Position numbers and translations under genes: made by a program. This document shows, one piece after another, positions 21,260 to 33,413 of a stretch of DNA of 64,000 bases. Under the pieces are notes generated by a model. It saw only the letters and a list, made by a program, of their open reading frames with translations, was not told the DNA's origin and ran no database searches. Where the stretch lies: the NCBI GenBank assembly GCA_035079385.1, contig JAVHKY010000013.1, positions 9,794,001 through 9,858,000 on the forward strand, read 5' to 3'. Numbering within the stretch: the stretch's first letter is position 1; each line of letters starts with the position of its first letter. The DNA is from Aspidiotus rigidus. Lineage: Eukaryota > Arthropoda > Insecta > Hemiptera > Diaspididae.

Positions 21260-24200
21260 ATTTTATACAAGGATTGGCTCAGAAATCAACATTTTTCCAA
21301 CTCTTACCTGGAAAACAAAACAAGTAAGTAGAAGGATCAAGAAAATCGTCATTTGTCTAACACCCAAGAGCGACAGACATCCGGTTATGAATCTAAGAAA
21401 TGAGGTGGTTTAGTTGTGAGTCCAGCCAGAAAACATGAAACATAAGAAATTCTTCTTACTTTAAACGAAAGGTCGAAAATTAACTGTATCATTTTTTTCT
21501 TCGAGTCATATCCATTGTATTACAAAATAGAGGAATTCTTAATTTGATTCTTCTTTGGTCGGATTTCGGGTCGGGAAAATTTGAACCCTACTCCTGAGGT
21601 CGCGAAATGGAAAATTGTGGGGCTTGAAAGAATATCGGCCGGTAAGATACTCTGACATGGAAAATCTAAACTCTACCATTAATTCTGCGAGGGCAATCGT
21701 ATATAGGTGTGGGGTGTAGCTCGCTTCCATAGTTTTTCAGTTGTCTTCTTCTGCGAATTGAATATGCCTAGGGGGAGTTAGGAATCTGGATTAAGTTAAA
21801 TTGGACCGTCATACTCACCTCTTTGAGTAGTCGCACTCCAGAGAGACGTAAAACATGATCTTTATTTTCAATCGTAGAATTTTTTTCCCCTTCCATTTAA
21901 TCCTCCTTTCCTTAGTTTTAATGTATTTTCTATCGCTCGACCACAATTTTTTGTAGCGATATTTATCGGAGACGGGGGGGGGGGGGAGGACAAAATTTTC
22001 TCCATTTATTTGGTCATCCGATAGTTTAACTCGGAATTTATTACTCGAGTATCGACAACATAGAGTATTATAGGTAGTTACAAAAACTTGAAAGAACACG
22101 CGCAACAATGTACGAAGGAAGTATAAACATTATTATAAAAGAATGGTGCAAAAACCATCTTTCATTCGTGTTGACATTTCTATGCTTGTATCCTCTTTCT
22201 CGAAATTCGTTTATTTCATCATTTATAAAAACCTACATATATATGGAAGAAAGAAATTGCGAGTGGATATACATTTGGAAAATAAACACCAGATTTTTCC
22301 TTCGTGCATTAGGTGTCGATGCCCCCCAGAGGCCTCAGAAAGGCATTTCCGGCTATAACGAAAAATAAAATAAGGCTCCGTCAGAATAAAACAAAGAACG
22401 CGTGTACGCGGGCCACTTCATCTTTTCAGCGGCGACGTCATCGTCATTTCGAATGAGGTACTCGAGCGTGTGCCTTTGATTGGAGAGGGTATTCTCGGTA
22501 GATATCGTGGTGTTGACGGGTTTGAAAATTTGAAAATTGGGAAAATTCGAACGGCAGTTTACATAATTTGCATAATTTTTCCCCAGATGCTGAAAACCAA
22601 AACTGGATCGCGCGTTAGTCGAATTTGCCATACCAAGAAAAACAGCCGCGTACCGTAATAAAATTCGAAAGTAAGAAGAATCCTTAGTACTCGTTGTTCT
22701 TGAGAAATATTTGTATTAAATTTCTGAATACGAAAACGACGAGACGGGTCGCGTTTTCTTCAATTACACGCGAATTCGCGAATTTTGCATTGTAGATAGA
22801 TTCGTTAAACAAAAGGCTAAGAAGTGATATTCGTACAAAGGTCTCCCTAAAGCATTTAGCGCGACATCGATTAATTAGTATCGGTGTGGAGCGTGAATTT
22901 ACGCACGAATTACTCGCTTATCGAGATATTCAAAGTGATACCGAAGGTTTAATGAAACGAAAACGTATAAAAGAGGGAGGTGTGTATTAACATTCTCGAA
23001 TTCTTGATTTCATCCTGCAAACATATGTATACGTATATGTGGTGAACTGAACCGGAAAAATTTGATACCTCAGCTAGTAAATTCCCAAAAAGTATAAGTA
23101 ACGTATCTATTGGTCGATGGTGTACTTCGAGTCGTGCTAAAATTATCCAACATCAAAATTCGAAAATAACGAAAGGGACTCGACATTGTAGCGTACGCGA
23201 GGAAAAGGTTTGTCAATTCAAAAGCGCTGGCAGCAAATCATTCGCGAATAATACGAGGTTTTGCCTAACCTTCTGTATGGAATTTAGAGAGCGTCAAATG
23301 CGAAGAGCTAACATATAATTTACAAATTCGGTCTAAGAAATTCAATTTAAAGGTCGGTCTCTATTTGAACCCACTTAAGCCTATAAATAAGGGCTGAGCG
23401 GAGTAAAACTGCAGCAATTACGTTTCGTACAGATCACTCTTCTGTGGTGCATTTTAGAGATAGGGCTTACAGCTTTTCTGCTCACAAAGTTCCCGAACGA
23501 GGAAATCTCGTGTCATGAATATTGAAGTGTTGATTACACTAAACTTGAATTAGCACGTGTAATCGTAGCCTAACATCAATAAAAGACCGTACAGGTACCT
23601 ATACAATGAAATTTGAATACTTCATTGCGATGTTATACACCGCCGAACACGTAAATGCGTCGATAGTTTCTAGTTGTATAATGAATCGATGAATATGCAC
23701 TAGTCGTCGTGGTAAAAATCGGAGGGAATAACGACACTTTCGTCCTCCACCCCCAGTTTATTGAATTACTGGTTTTCATACGTTTATTATTTTGATTCCG
23801 TGCTGATGCGTTCGTTTGATTCTCAAAGAGTAGATATAGTAAAGTTATCCATCAGGAAAAACATTGACGTGAGATATTCATCAAATTGATAAAGAAGTCA
23901 AGTGATGATCGTCCAAGTTTAGCACGGTTATTGTTTCGGAAGCAAGGTACCAAAAAAGAAAAGAGGAAGGAAAGATGATAACTCTAGTGAATTTTCATTG
24001 GAATCGATCGTGCATAATGAGTGAGGCAAAACCTTTTTCATATGAATATGTCTTTTCTAAGGGTGGTATCCAGCAAACGTTTCTTTCTCATAAAATCGAG
24101 GGAGTAAAGTTTAAATTTAAGTTGTAATCAAGTCGAGAAACGATTGACGTCAGTCAGTCGGTAAGTCGAAGGTATTTTTAAATGGCTTAATTGTGTGTAA

Positions 24201-25040
24201 TGTGCTGATTCTTGTTATAGTCGTCCTAAGTCAATACTATTGTAGGACATGAGTCATTACTAGTGAACATGTCCCGTAAAATTAAGGAATTAATCTCTCG
24301 TGTACCTAAGTCATTAAGTCGACAACGATTAACTTACAACTTATAGACTGGAGTAGTTTCGGAGCCAAATAAAGTAGCTCTGGAACCAAATAAAGCAGCT
24401 TTGGAGCAAAACAGAATCATTCTAGAGCAGAATGGAGAGATTCCAACCTGAAATACTGATAGATCAGCGAAAATGGTACTTTCTGACTAATGTCAAGAAT
24501 ACTCTTTCTGCAGATTTTCTGTCGAGTTTACTCTTCAGTGTCAAGGGAAAAGTCGTGTAGGAAAATTTCAGTCATCAGTCAGTTGGTCATTCAGTCAGTC
24601 AGTCAAAAACTTTGGTTCTTTAGTTAGTCAATGAATTTGAATTACAAATGAGTCCGTCAGTTTTATTGTCCGACCGAACTTAAACCTAACATCCTTGCAT
24701 AAAATACGTAATACTGGTGATAACTTTACGGATTGATGATGTCATAAAATAGTAGCTGTTTTAAGGCTGGATATGATAACTAATTAAGGTTGAGGGTGAT
24801 GACCTTACAAGTTATGTCCTAAGGTTAGGGGTGATGACTTCTCTGGGTGATGATGTCACAGTTTGATGATATTACAAAAGTATACATGTAAGAACAACAC
24901 GGTACATGATAGAGGCATGGATACAAGCGTATCTTTCCAGCACAAACTGTTATCCCTTAATATGTCATTATTTCTTAACGAGTAACCAGATCGCGCTGTA
25001 TGCTTCGTCTTAAACATCTTGGGTTCAACACAGTCTTATG
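21260..25040. other. Intergenic, no supported gene
   Basis: Mostly single-copy-looking. A G-run lies at about 21976-21989, CAGT-type short repeats at 24145-24155 and 24570-24606, and a local duplication near 24350-24440 (GGAACCAAATAAAG-type units). GATGATGTCA words cluster at 24720-24870. Frames at 21539-21730 and 22353-22631 (minus) have no recognisable domain or splice context. Confidence 0.4.
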
Positions 25041-25049
25041 GCAAAAAAT

Positions 25050-25226
25050 CAGGGATGTTGCACGGAGTTATCCTAATTATGTTTTGGTATTTGTTTTCAT
25101 TCTTTCAAAAATTTATCATTTCAACAAAATTTATCTTTTCTTTGTTTTGTTCAATTTTGTTCTTCTTATAGCTGAAAAAGTTTTGTTATTGTCGTTTTTG
25201 TTCGTTGTTTTTGTGCAACATCCCTG
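25050..25226. mobile_element. hAT-type MITE with perfect 8-bp target duplication
   Basis: The ends are CAGGGATGTTGCAC and its exact inverse GTGCAACATCCCTG. They are flanked by CAAAAAAT at 25042-25049 and again at 25227-25234, a perfect 8-bp duplication, which is diagnostic of hAT-superfamily insertion together with CAG...CTG ends. The 177-bp interior is T-rich and non-coding; the plus-strand open frame across it is not a gene. Confidence 0.9.
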
Positions 25227-25359
25227 CAAAAAATCATAGAAAAAGAAAGAATCATTCTAGGAAGCTAAAACTTGGCTCGATTAATCAATTTATTACAAAC
25301 TATACAATTCAGAAAGAACCATTCTTCAAAAGTGAATTTTTCAATTTTTTTAAATTAAA

Positions 25360-26580
25360 AAAAAAAGTTGTTTATACTAGAGGGACATTGATAATAATTG
25401 TTATATTACTAATGAAATTAATTTTTTAAATAATTTATTTATTAAAATAATATTCATTTGTTGATATTGACATTTTTATTGATTTCATTTGAATTATTAT
25501 TTTTTTATATTTTATTAAACTAAAATAAAATAATTTTAAATTTATATTAATAATTTTATTAAATTTTAAATACATAAGTTTAAAATCAATTCTTTCTCCA
25601 AGAATAATATTAATTATCTTTTTAACAATAATATCAATAATTTTAAAAGTTTTTAGTACTAATTACGGCATAATTTCACAAATACGAGCGCTTTTGACTA
25701 ACAAGTCACAGTGATCAGTAATGAAAACTTTTAATATTATTTTTATGAGCCGTAGATTTTTTGAAAAGCGTGTATAGTGCTTTTACAATGTTTACATTTT
25801 TATCAATTTGCAGGACGAATGGAATGAGAGCAAGAAAGACAGAATGATACCGTCACTCTCATTCTATCTTTCTTGCTCTCATGGTATTTGTCCTGCAAAC
25901 TGACAAAAATGTAAACATTGTAAAAGCCCTATTAAAAATGATATCAATTTTTTTATTTAAAAATTCTATTATTTTAATAATAATTATATTAATCCAAATT
26001 TCAATAATATTTTTCATTATTACAATTTTAATAATGAATTATTCATTTATATTAAAACAAAAAAATTAAATATTTATCTAACAAATATTTTTTTTTTCGT
26101 ATTTTTATATTTATCATTTGTATTTTAATAATTTTTATTTGATGATTTTATTGATAATTATTTTTTGAAAATAAATATTAGGAAATAAATAATTATAATT
26201 GGTTCACAACTATAATATTATAAGGTTCTTTAGATGGTTTAGAACCAGGTCTTTTTGTCTATAATAAATATTAAATTATTTTTAATTCAATAATAATTTT
26301 TATATGTTTTATTAAATTGGATTATTATTTATTTATTTATTCATTCATCTCAGTATCCAATTAAAATACTAATTATTTTGCTACCTTATTATTTACAAAG
26401 AAAAAAAAAAAAAAAAATCATGATGAAAATAATAAAATCGATAAATGAAATATTAAAGAAACTAAATGAAAATAAAAAATATAACTATGGAAATTTTAAT
26501 TTTCAAACTTACATTCAATCAAAATATAAAAATAAATAATACTTGAAAATATAAAAAATAACATAAAATTTGATATACCA
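25360..26580. repeat. Extremely AT-rich block
   Basis: About 1.2 kb composed almost entirely of A and T, with ATTATTTT/AATAATTT words. It closely resembles in texture the AT-rich cores of the elements at 30111-30860 and 51917-52631, and its right edge (TTTGATATACCAATGG) recalls TTTGGTATACCAAAGC in the second of those. Their TTCACC ends are not seen here. The MITE at 25776-25929 is inserted in it. Confidence 0.6.
25776..25929. mobile_element. Palindromic MITE with TA target duplication
   Basis: Almost the whole 154 bp is one inverted repeat with ~70-bp arms. The ends read GTGCTTTTACAATGTTTACA and, inverted, GGGCTTTTACAATGTTTACA. TA flanks both sides (25774-25775 and 25930-25931), as in Tc1/mariner-type MITEs. 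A transcript would fold into a long hairpin. Confidence 0.8.
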
Positions 26581-26608
26581 ATGGTTAAGTAATGGTAAGA
26601 CACTATAA

Positions 26609-26767
26609 AGGGAGATATAATGGACGGCCATCTTGTATGGGATTATGACACACAACCACACAAGCTGCACACACTCACACTAAAACGACACGCAGAATTC
26701 AAATGGAAGTGCAGCCATCAGCTGCAGACTTGATCCTATACAAGATGGCCGTCCATTATATCTCCCT
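26609..26767. mobile_element. MITE-like inverted repeat (159 bp)
   Basis: AGGGAGATATAATGGACGGC then CATCTTGTAT at the left is inverted at 26738-26767 (ATACAAGATGGCCGTCCATT then ATATCTCCCT), so the arms are 30 bp and essentially perfect. The loop holds an ACACAC-type tract. No clear target duplication was found. Confidence 0.7.
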
Positions 26768-26780
26768 CGTACTTTGAATA

Positions 26781-27011
26781 TATACCTCTTATGGACTGAG
26801 CTAAGACGACGTTTACCCGTGGAAAGATATGGTAAGAAAATAAGATGCGGAGGACTCAACATAGGCGACGTGGTTGACTGCGGAGGGAGGAGAAGCTGTT
26901 ACTCCTCCGCGCACTCACCCGCGCTGCCTACATTGGAGTCCGCCTCACGCTATATGTGTTCCCACAATTGTTTAACATTGCAGTGACGAAGCTCAGTCTA
27001 TAAGAGGTATA
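26781..27011. mobile_element. MITE with 22-bp terminal inverted repeats and TA duplication
   Basis: The ends TATACCTCTTATGGACTGAG and, inverted, TATACCTCTTATAGACTGAG differ at one position. TA is present at 26779-26780 and 27012-27013. The GC-rich interior includes GGAGGGAGGAGAAGC and a partly complementary GCTGTTACTCCTCC. It lies only 13 bp from the preceding inverted repeat. Confidence 0.8.
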
Positions 27012-27014
27012 TAG

Positions 27015-30000
27015 TCAAAGCCCTGGTATTTCATATGAGATCAGCAATCAGCAAACGGCACGCTGACACGGTGCGTTTCATTCAGGTTTCACTTTTCCTT
27101 TACTGAACGACCACTGGCGCGCTACCATCGCATCCTGTTTTATTACGCAAACAGTATACCACTACATATGCACTTGGAAATGGGAGGATGTCTGTGTACT
27201 TGTGCTGGTAAATTTTTGGTGTACCAAAAAACGGGACCCATCGCCTTGTCTAAAACATCTTTGTGCGGCGTTTGCACTGTTTGCAGCCAATTTTATTCAA
27301 ATAACAGAATTTAAAGCTTTTCACTTTCTATCTCCTGTTGTACATCTTCACTTTTCTCATCGAAGGTACGCTAATGTAAATAAATAAACTACATAGAGAA
27401 TATGCTGAACTAATAAGTTTTTCTACACTTTTGCTTGGTTGTCTCTGCGTTTTACTGAAGGATTTGCGGGTTCAGGTAACAGTGCGAGCGCTAGTCGCGA
27501 TATTTAGAATGTAACAAAAGGTGAATATTATGGTGTTTTTGACCATAAGAGGCAATACAAGTAAAATCAACTCCATCGCCCTGAATGTTGTTTTATATAA
27601 AAAAATGTTAGGAATGAAAGTTGTAGCTCTCATAATTATCTATTACATGAGTTCAATTACAGATTTTTTAGATAACTTTTCTCACAACTTCATCTTTTCG
27701 TCCAAACTGCACCAATCAGAAAATAGTACCTATTTCTTTTGCCACTAGAGAACAAACAATTTGCCCGAATTCGCGAATAGAAACTACCTACTGGGTATAT
27801 TCGCAATGTGAACACCGCTGAAGTGAAGAGGTCTTTTAAGGATAAACAATCTGAGAAGAGGTCTCCTCTTTTTCTCTATCACAAAATTTGAAAAATGAGG
27901 AGACTCGGTGTACGATATTTTGTAGACATCGTCTTATACCGACTGCAAATCCAGCCTTCAACGTCACAGTCACAGAGAATGAAATACGCTGACTAAGGAG
28001 CAGGATATCAAATTTACTACTTTGAAAATACTTACACCACCGTTTCGGAAGGGTTATATTTATGGGAAAAATTATTTTTTAACCAGATGTTGCTATAGTG
28101 TTAAATGTGAAATAAATATAATTTCAGAGTGTTGCAAAAATAAATTGTAACTTTAGATGCCACAATTTAAGGAACTTCGAGAAAGAAAACAGCGAGTTCT
28201 TGATGAAAGAAAAAAAACTTGAATCAGTGTAGGAGAAGCAAAACTTTCTTTCACGAAGTTACCACAGGAAAGGAAGATGGACAATTTATCGAAGATACGA
28301 GGGATACAATAGCCTACAACACATAAAAATTCGAGTCATCATTTCAATTATTTGTCCAAACTTTTTCTCACATTAATACGATCGTCTGATTACCGTAGGT
28401 GTCAAGTGGGAGGAAAAAATGACTGTCTTGGACCAATATACAGAAACGATTCGCACATCGATTACAATTTCGACAGTTTTTTGACCTATAGTGAATTTCA
28501 TATTTAGTTCAGACGACTCGTAAATTCTCGCGACAAAATACGTGTAATAGTTTTAACGCGACGTGAGTCGTATATCTTCGACATATTGTAGTGCGGATAT
28601 ATTGTAACTTATGTTTCAGCTTCGGTCAACAAATGTTGTTGTTTCTGCTATAAAAAAAAAGAACCATGCGAAAAAATGAGGGAAGACGAGAGCGAGAAAA
28701 AAGTGAACGTAAGAAGTTCGTCAACTCGGACGCCTACTTTTTCGTATTTCGTCGTAAAAATTTACAATTCTTTTTTTTTCTTTTTTTTTTTTTTATTACG
28801 ATACTTTCTTAACGCCTCTAGGGTGCATTTTTTATTTTATTTGAGATTTGACGAAATACGCGCGCATGTCCCCTCCTTTTCATAAATTCTGAAAGCATTT
28901 TGATTAATGGGTAAGATTGCAAGATGTACGCTGTTGGGTTTTTCTCGCGCGTATACATGGAACAAGACCTAATTTTGAAACTTTTTCTCTTCGAATACGT
29001 ACTACTTTATGATAGCCTATATATGTCCGGGATGGAAAATATCGTACACCATGTATGCAAGTTGAACTTATTCGATCGTTTTTGCCTCGACTACAGATAC
29101 GAGCGCAAGAGGTTCGGAAAAGTTGTGTTTTCAATCTTCTCGCTGCTGTCTGTAATACTCTTACATTTATGATTTTTCAAGTTGTAATGAAATAATCGCC
29201 TATGGCTTCTGGGAAATCGAATACAATATTTTTCGCCACGCGAACTCGCGATAAAATGAAAACACAACCCCAACAATAAATATAAAATTTCTTGATTGGA
29301 AAAACATCGAATTTCAGTTATCGAATATGGCTAGGAATAAATATTTTTCGATTATCAAAAAATCTTACCTCGAGCGAAGAGAGGATGGGAAGATATTAAA
29401 CGCAACAGTAGAACATCATTTTTTCAATTTTAGAGTAACATAATCTTACTGTATGAGGATAATACACATTTGATTGACCATCCTCTATGAAAACGCATCT
29501 TCTTATGTTTTACAAAGAGTCATTTGGTACAGTCTATTGAAATTCTTCAAGACCGCTGGAGAGCCACGATGAATATGTGGACCTTATTAGGACCGGGCAT
29601 ATTGTAGATTCGCTAGCGTCGCCTGTGTAAAATACATGGAAAGTACTGATAAGCAAACGGTGATCATGGCTTGAAACTAAAGGTGATTTTCTTGGTTTTT
29701 CTTCAATTTCTCCAACAAAATTGAAGAGCGGAAAATTTTCTTTCGAATGAAAATATTTTTGAGAGATTTTAAAAAATTCAAAAATTTTTCGCGACGCTAG
29801 CGCTGCCCGGTTCGAATTACTAGCTCCTAGCCACCAAAGAACAGACAAGCGGGGAACTATCTTATATTTGTAAACTTTTTGATTAAAGTGTAGAAAAGAT
29901 TTTCTTTGATATAATTATTTCGTATTTTCTTCTGGCCCGGACCTCATTCTACATCTCTGCCACCGTGACCTTAAAACCCAGAAAAATATAATCCTTTGAT

Positions 30001-30105
30001 CTTCCTACCCTCAGTCCTCTTTTCCATACTAGATGCTACCTACATTACTCCGCGGAAGACACGAGAGCATAGCTACAAAAAAAATCGATCAACAAGTGCA
30101 CCCCA
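27015..30105. other. Intergenic, no supported gene
   Basis: Single-copy-looking AT-rich DNA with a T-tract at about 28771-28795. A block near 27485-27515 (GCGAGCGCTAGTCGCGATAT) is matched by the last 60 bp of the window (GGAGCGCTAGTGGCGATTTC), so it is a dispersed repeat. Open frames here (27521-27748, 28676-28885, 28924-29172 and 29534-29848) show no coding signature I can defend. Confidence 0.4.
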
Positions 30106-30110
30106 AGGGA

Positions 30111-30860
30111 ATTAGGGTGTTTCACCAGAAGATTTTTCGCCTAAAAAAAATTCACCGATCAAGATTCACCTACAGATAATTCACCCGATAGAAGTAGTGG
30201 TTCACCACATGGTAAGTTCACCCACAAAATTTGACTATTATTCTTATTAAAGAAGTTAATTAATCGGTTTAATTTAAATTTAATAATAATAAAAAATGAA
30301 TTTAATAATTTTATTTTTGATATTTTATTTAATAAAATTAAATCTTACATCATTTTTTGTATTTTCAAGTATTATCTATTCTTATATTTTAATTAAATTC
30401 AATTTTGAAAAAAAAATAATAAAATAAAATAATTTAAATTAATATAATATTTAAATAACTATTTATTGGAATAAAAATAATTTATTAAAATTTTTAAACA
30501 ATATTTTAAATAAATAAATTGATTTAATAAATTAAAAATTATAATTATAAGAAGTATAATTAAATTTATTAATTAAATTTATAAATATTAATAATTTAAT
30601 TGAATATATTTTCTTGATTAAAATAATTATTATCTACCGGTATTTAAATATTTATAAATAAAATTTGGTGTATCAAAGCATCAAATGAACTTGGAAAAGA
30701 TGAATTTTGTCGTTGGTGTCGGTGAACTCAAAAAAGGAAGATCAACTTTCCTGACGGTGAAAAAAAAAAAAACTGACAGGTGAACTTTCCTGTCGGTGAC
30801 GTGTACATTCCTTCAAAAAGACTTACCCGGTGAAAAATCTTTCGGTGAACTGGTCGAATA
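30111..30860. mobile_element. AT-core element with TTCACC/GGTGAA terminal arrays (copy 1)
   Basis: The left end has about six TTCACC words within 110 bp (30121-30232). The right end has a matching run of GGTGAA/GGTGAC words in inverse orientation (30718-30853). The terminal block TTCACCAGAAGATTTTTCGC inverts to GTGAAAAATCTTTCGGTGAA. The ~450-bp core is almost pure A/T. Repeated short motifs at both ends, in opposite orientation, look like transposase-binding subterminal repeats. There is no coding capacity. A second copy is at 51917-52631. Confidence 0.75.
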
Positions 30861-31883
30861 CCGACCCAAAGTTGGTCCAGTTGTGAGAAAGAGCAATGGA
30901 CCGAAACGGTGCTGGTAATGCCAAAACTAATAGAAGCCATTCTACTGTGATGTTTTTGGCTGGATCCGGGCCTCCATCACTGCTTTGGAAAATACTTTAC
31001 CAAATTTCAGTGGAGTGGGAACCATAAACGTCAGTTATTGTTGCCGTATCAATGCGTGCGATACACGGAAGACGCATTGGGGCACTTAATAGTATAAAGA
31101 GGCTCATGAGTGACTGCTCAATTACAGTAGTCAGGGACTTATGGAATGAGAAAATAGCGAAACGAAAAGGCTCCAACGTAGAACACGACCAAATCCAAAC
31201 TCAGCACTCCACGATCATAAGTTCCATACCAAGATTGCATTGTACCACGACCAGGGATAATGGGAGTATTCAGCGCTAACGTGAAAGATATCAAAACCGT
31301 CAACTCCTCGTTGAATTTCCTTCATTCTTTGTTTACGATTTCCCATAAGAAAAATTAGCCTTCTAGAAATTAATCAATATTTAAACAATGAGCCACAAAT
31401 GAGAAATCGGGTGCTCGTTTTCACAAATTAAGATCCTTCATAACAATGGAATGGACCTCCGGTTCCTTATTTAGGACCTATTTCGGAAAGGTTGATCAAA
31501 AAGTAAACGAAGAATCAAGGAAATTCAGCAAGCCGATTGCATACTTTTTGCGTTCATTTTTCAAGAAGGAAAATGCTTCCATCGCCACACGACGCGGACT
31601 GGGAAGCGTTACTTTTCCTCACTACCATTGGTCTATCTTTGTTACGCGTTGCGCTCGCGGTGTAAATGTCAGGGTGTTGCAGCCAAACAATACAACTTGG
31701 GCTTTCGGCTGAAGCTGATGACCTCAAAAAATACAGCTTAGGCTTTCGGCTGGTTATCGAGTTTGGTATCCTTTGAAAGGTTTTCAGCAGTAGAATATCA
31801 TTGTCCTATTAGAATTTCATTAAATTCGATTATCAAATCAGAATCCAAAAATTCCGAAGACCAAAAGGAAAAAAGACCACGTG

Positions 31884-32255
31884 CAGGGATGGCAAACAAT
31901 AAATTTTTTGGTTTTGTTTCGGTTTTTGTTAAAAAATTTTCAATTTTTCGTTTTAGTTACGTTTTGTTTATTCGACTGATTTTTCGTTTGTTTTTGTTTT
32001 GTTAACCAGAATAAATTCCCTTTGAAAAAAATATGTTTTTCCTGATAAAAATACGTTTTTCTTGTGTAAAAAAATGTTTTTTTCAGGAAAATTGTCTTTT
32101 GTTTGTTCACGTTTCACTTTGTGTAAGATATTTTGTTTTTAGTTTTGTTTTGTCAATTCTAAATTGAAAATTTTGTTTTCATTTTGTTACGTTTCCCAAA
32201 AATGTCATTTGTTTTGTTGAATAACGTTATGTTTTTGATACATTTGTCATGTCTG
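31884..32255. mobile_element. hAT-type MITE, T-rich, 8-bp target duplication with one mismatch
   Basis: The left end is CAGGGATGGCAAACAATAAA and the right end, inverted, is CAGACATGACAAATG. The flanks are ACCACGTG (31876-31883) and TCCACGTG (32256-32263), 7 of 8 identical. The interior is rich in TTTTGTTTTG on the plus strand. It has no coding content. Confidence 0.7.
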
Positions 32256-32522
32256 TCCACGTGAGACAAAAATCAGAAATACAGTTGCCAGACCCCCTGG
32301 TCAATGATTAGGATTTAGGAACGCCGAACGGGAAAACCGGAAAAGGGAAAAATTGATTTCTTCTTCTTGTATTGATTCATTGATTTGACATAAAAGATGA
32401 AATTTTTGTGAAAATCATCGTCAGCCGAGAGAAGCCAAAAAATTACGGCTTCGTTCAGCTTTTAGCTGACAGCCGAAAGTATACAGCTTTGAAAAAGCTG
32501 AAGCCAGATACTCCAAAAATAC

Positions 32523-33046
32523 CAGGGATGGTATGCCGTTCCCAACAGCTTACGCTAATGGCTAAAGCTAAAAAATTTTTCCAATGGCTTCCACTAACAG
32601 CTAATGGCTGACAGCCTTTTAACGGCTAGCCAACAGCTGACTATAACGGCTAATCGATTTTTTTCCCATGTATGTCAAATTAATCATATTAAAATTTTGC
32701 GCCAAAATGATAATTGAAGACCATATGTGTATTTGAATAGGAGTCATACCTTTTACTATTTTGCTATTTTATTGACGAGTTTTTTTGAAACTACTCCAAG
32801 TAAGTCAAGATTATTAAATTGCTTATTTTTTTTAAAGTTTTAACATTGGTTTTTCGTTAATACTAATAGAAATTAGAAACCTACAATAGGAGGAAAATAG
32901 TCTCTCTTGTTAGCCGTTAGAAGTTTGATTTTGAATGGCTAACAGCTGGCTACTGCTATTATTTTTCCTGATCAGCTAGCTAATGGCTAGTTAAAATTGT
33001 GCAGAAATCACTAGGCTAACGGCTAATAGCTAGCTAACCATCCCTG
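32523..33046. mobile_element. hAT-type MITE with perfect 8-bp target duplication
   Basis: The ends are CAGGGATGGTATGCC and, inverted, CAGGGATGGTTAGC. AAAAATAC is present at 32515-32522 and 33047-33054. Subterminal regions are full of AGCTAATGGCT/AGCCGTTA-type words. The insertion splits an older sequence made of CAGCCGAAAGC/GGCTTTCGGCTG words, which continues on both sides. Confidence 0.9.
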
Positions 33047-33098
33047 AAAAATACGGCTTTTGGCTTTCGGCTGGCTGCAAGACCCCCCTGGAGATTAA

Positions 33099-33413
33099 AT
33101 TCCTTTATTCCCTCTTCCCCCTGTAGAGGTAACTAGGGTATCTGTACATTCTCTTGTGGAATGTAGTATAGCATGTTCGTGTAACGACTTCTATCCCTTC
33201 ACTGCTAAGCTCAACAATCTCACAATACAAACACTTGTCGCCATATCTAATGATTACTTGCTACTCGCAGATGTAATTCATAGCAAAGTAAATCTAAGCA
33301 AGCATAATATTTTCGACTCTATGCTTCTTGTTGAACCTGTCTGTGAGCAATTAGTTAGTGGTTGGCGTACGGGGTCCGTATATACTTTCAGCAACAACAA
33401 CGCGTGCGAGTAA
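33099..33413 (+). CDS. Unrecognised ORF, possibly a terminal exon
   Basis: Not recognised. The frame is open from after TAA (33096-33098) to TAA, 104 codons, with no ATG near its start. A pyrimidine tract ending CCCCCTGTAG at 33117-33126 is a plausible acceptor, giving an exon from 33127 that encodes about 95 residues. The sequence is protein-like: CSIACSCNDFYPFTAKLNNL, then a Leu/Ile-rich stretch and a Ser/Asn tail. There is no domain or membrane segment I can name. It begins just after the repeat edge at 33090. No AATAAA is close behind the stop. Confidence 0.27.
   Translation: MPLFPLPPVEVTRVSVHSLVECSIACSCNDFYPFTAKLNNLTIQTLVAISNDYLLLADVIHSKVNLSKHNIFDSMLLVEPVCEQLVSGWRTGSVYTFSNNNACE

Noticed and set aside
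31670..33090. Calling one complete outer hAT element here
   Set aside because: Ends resemble each other, but the 8-bp flanks (GTAAATGT and GAGATTAA) do not match, and another CAGGGGGTC-type end at 32299 makes the pairing ambiguous.
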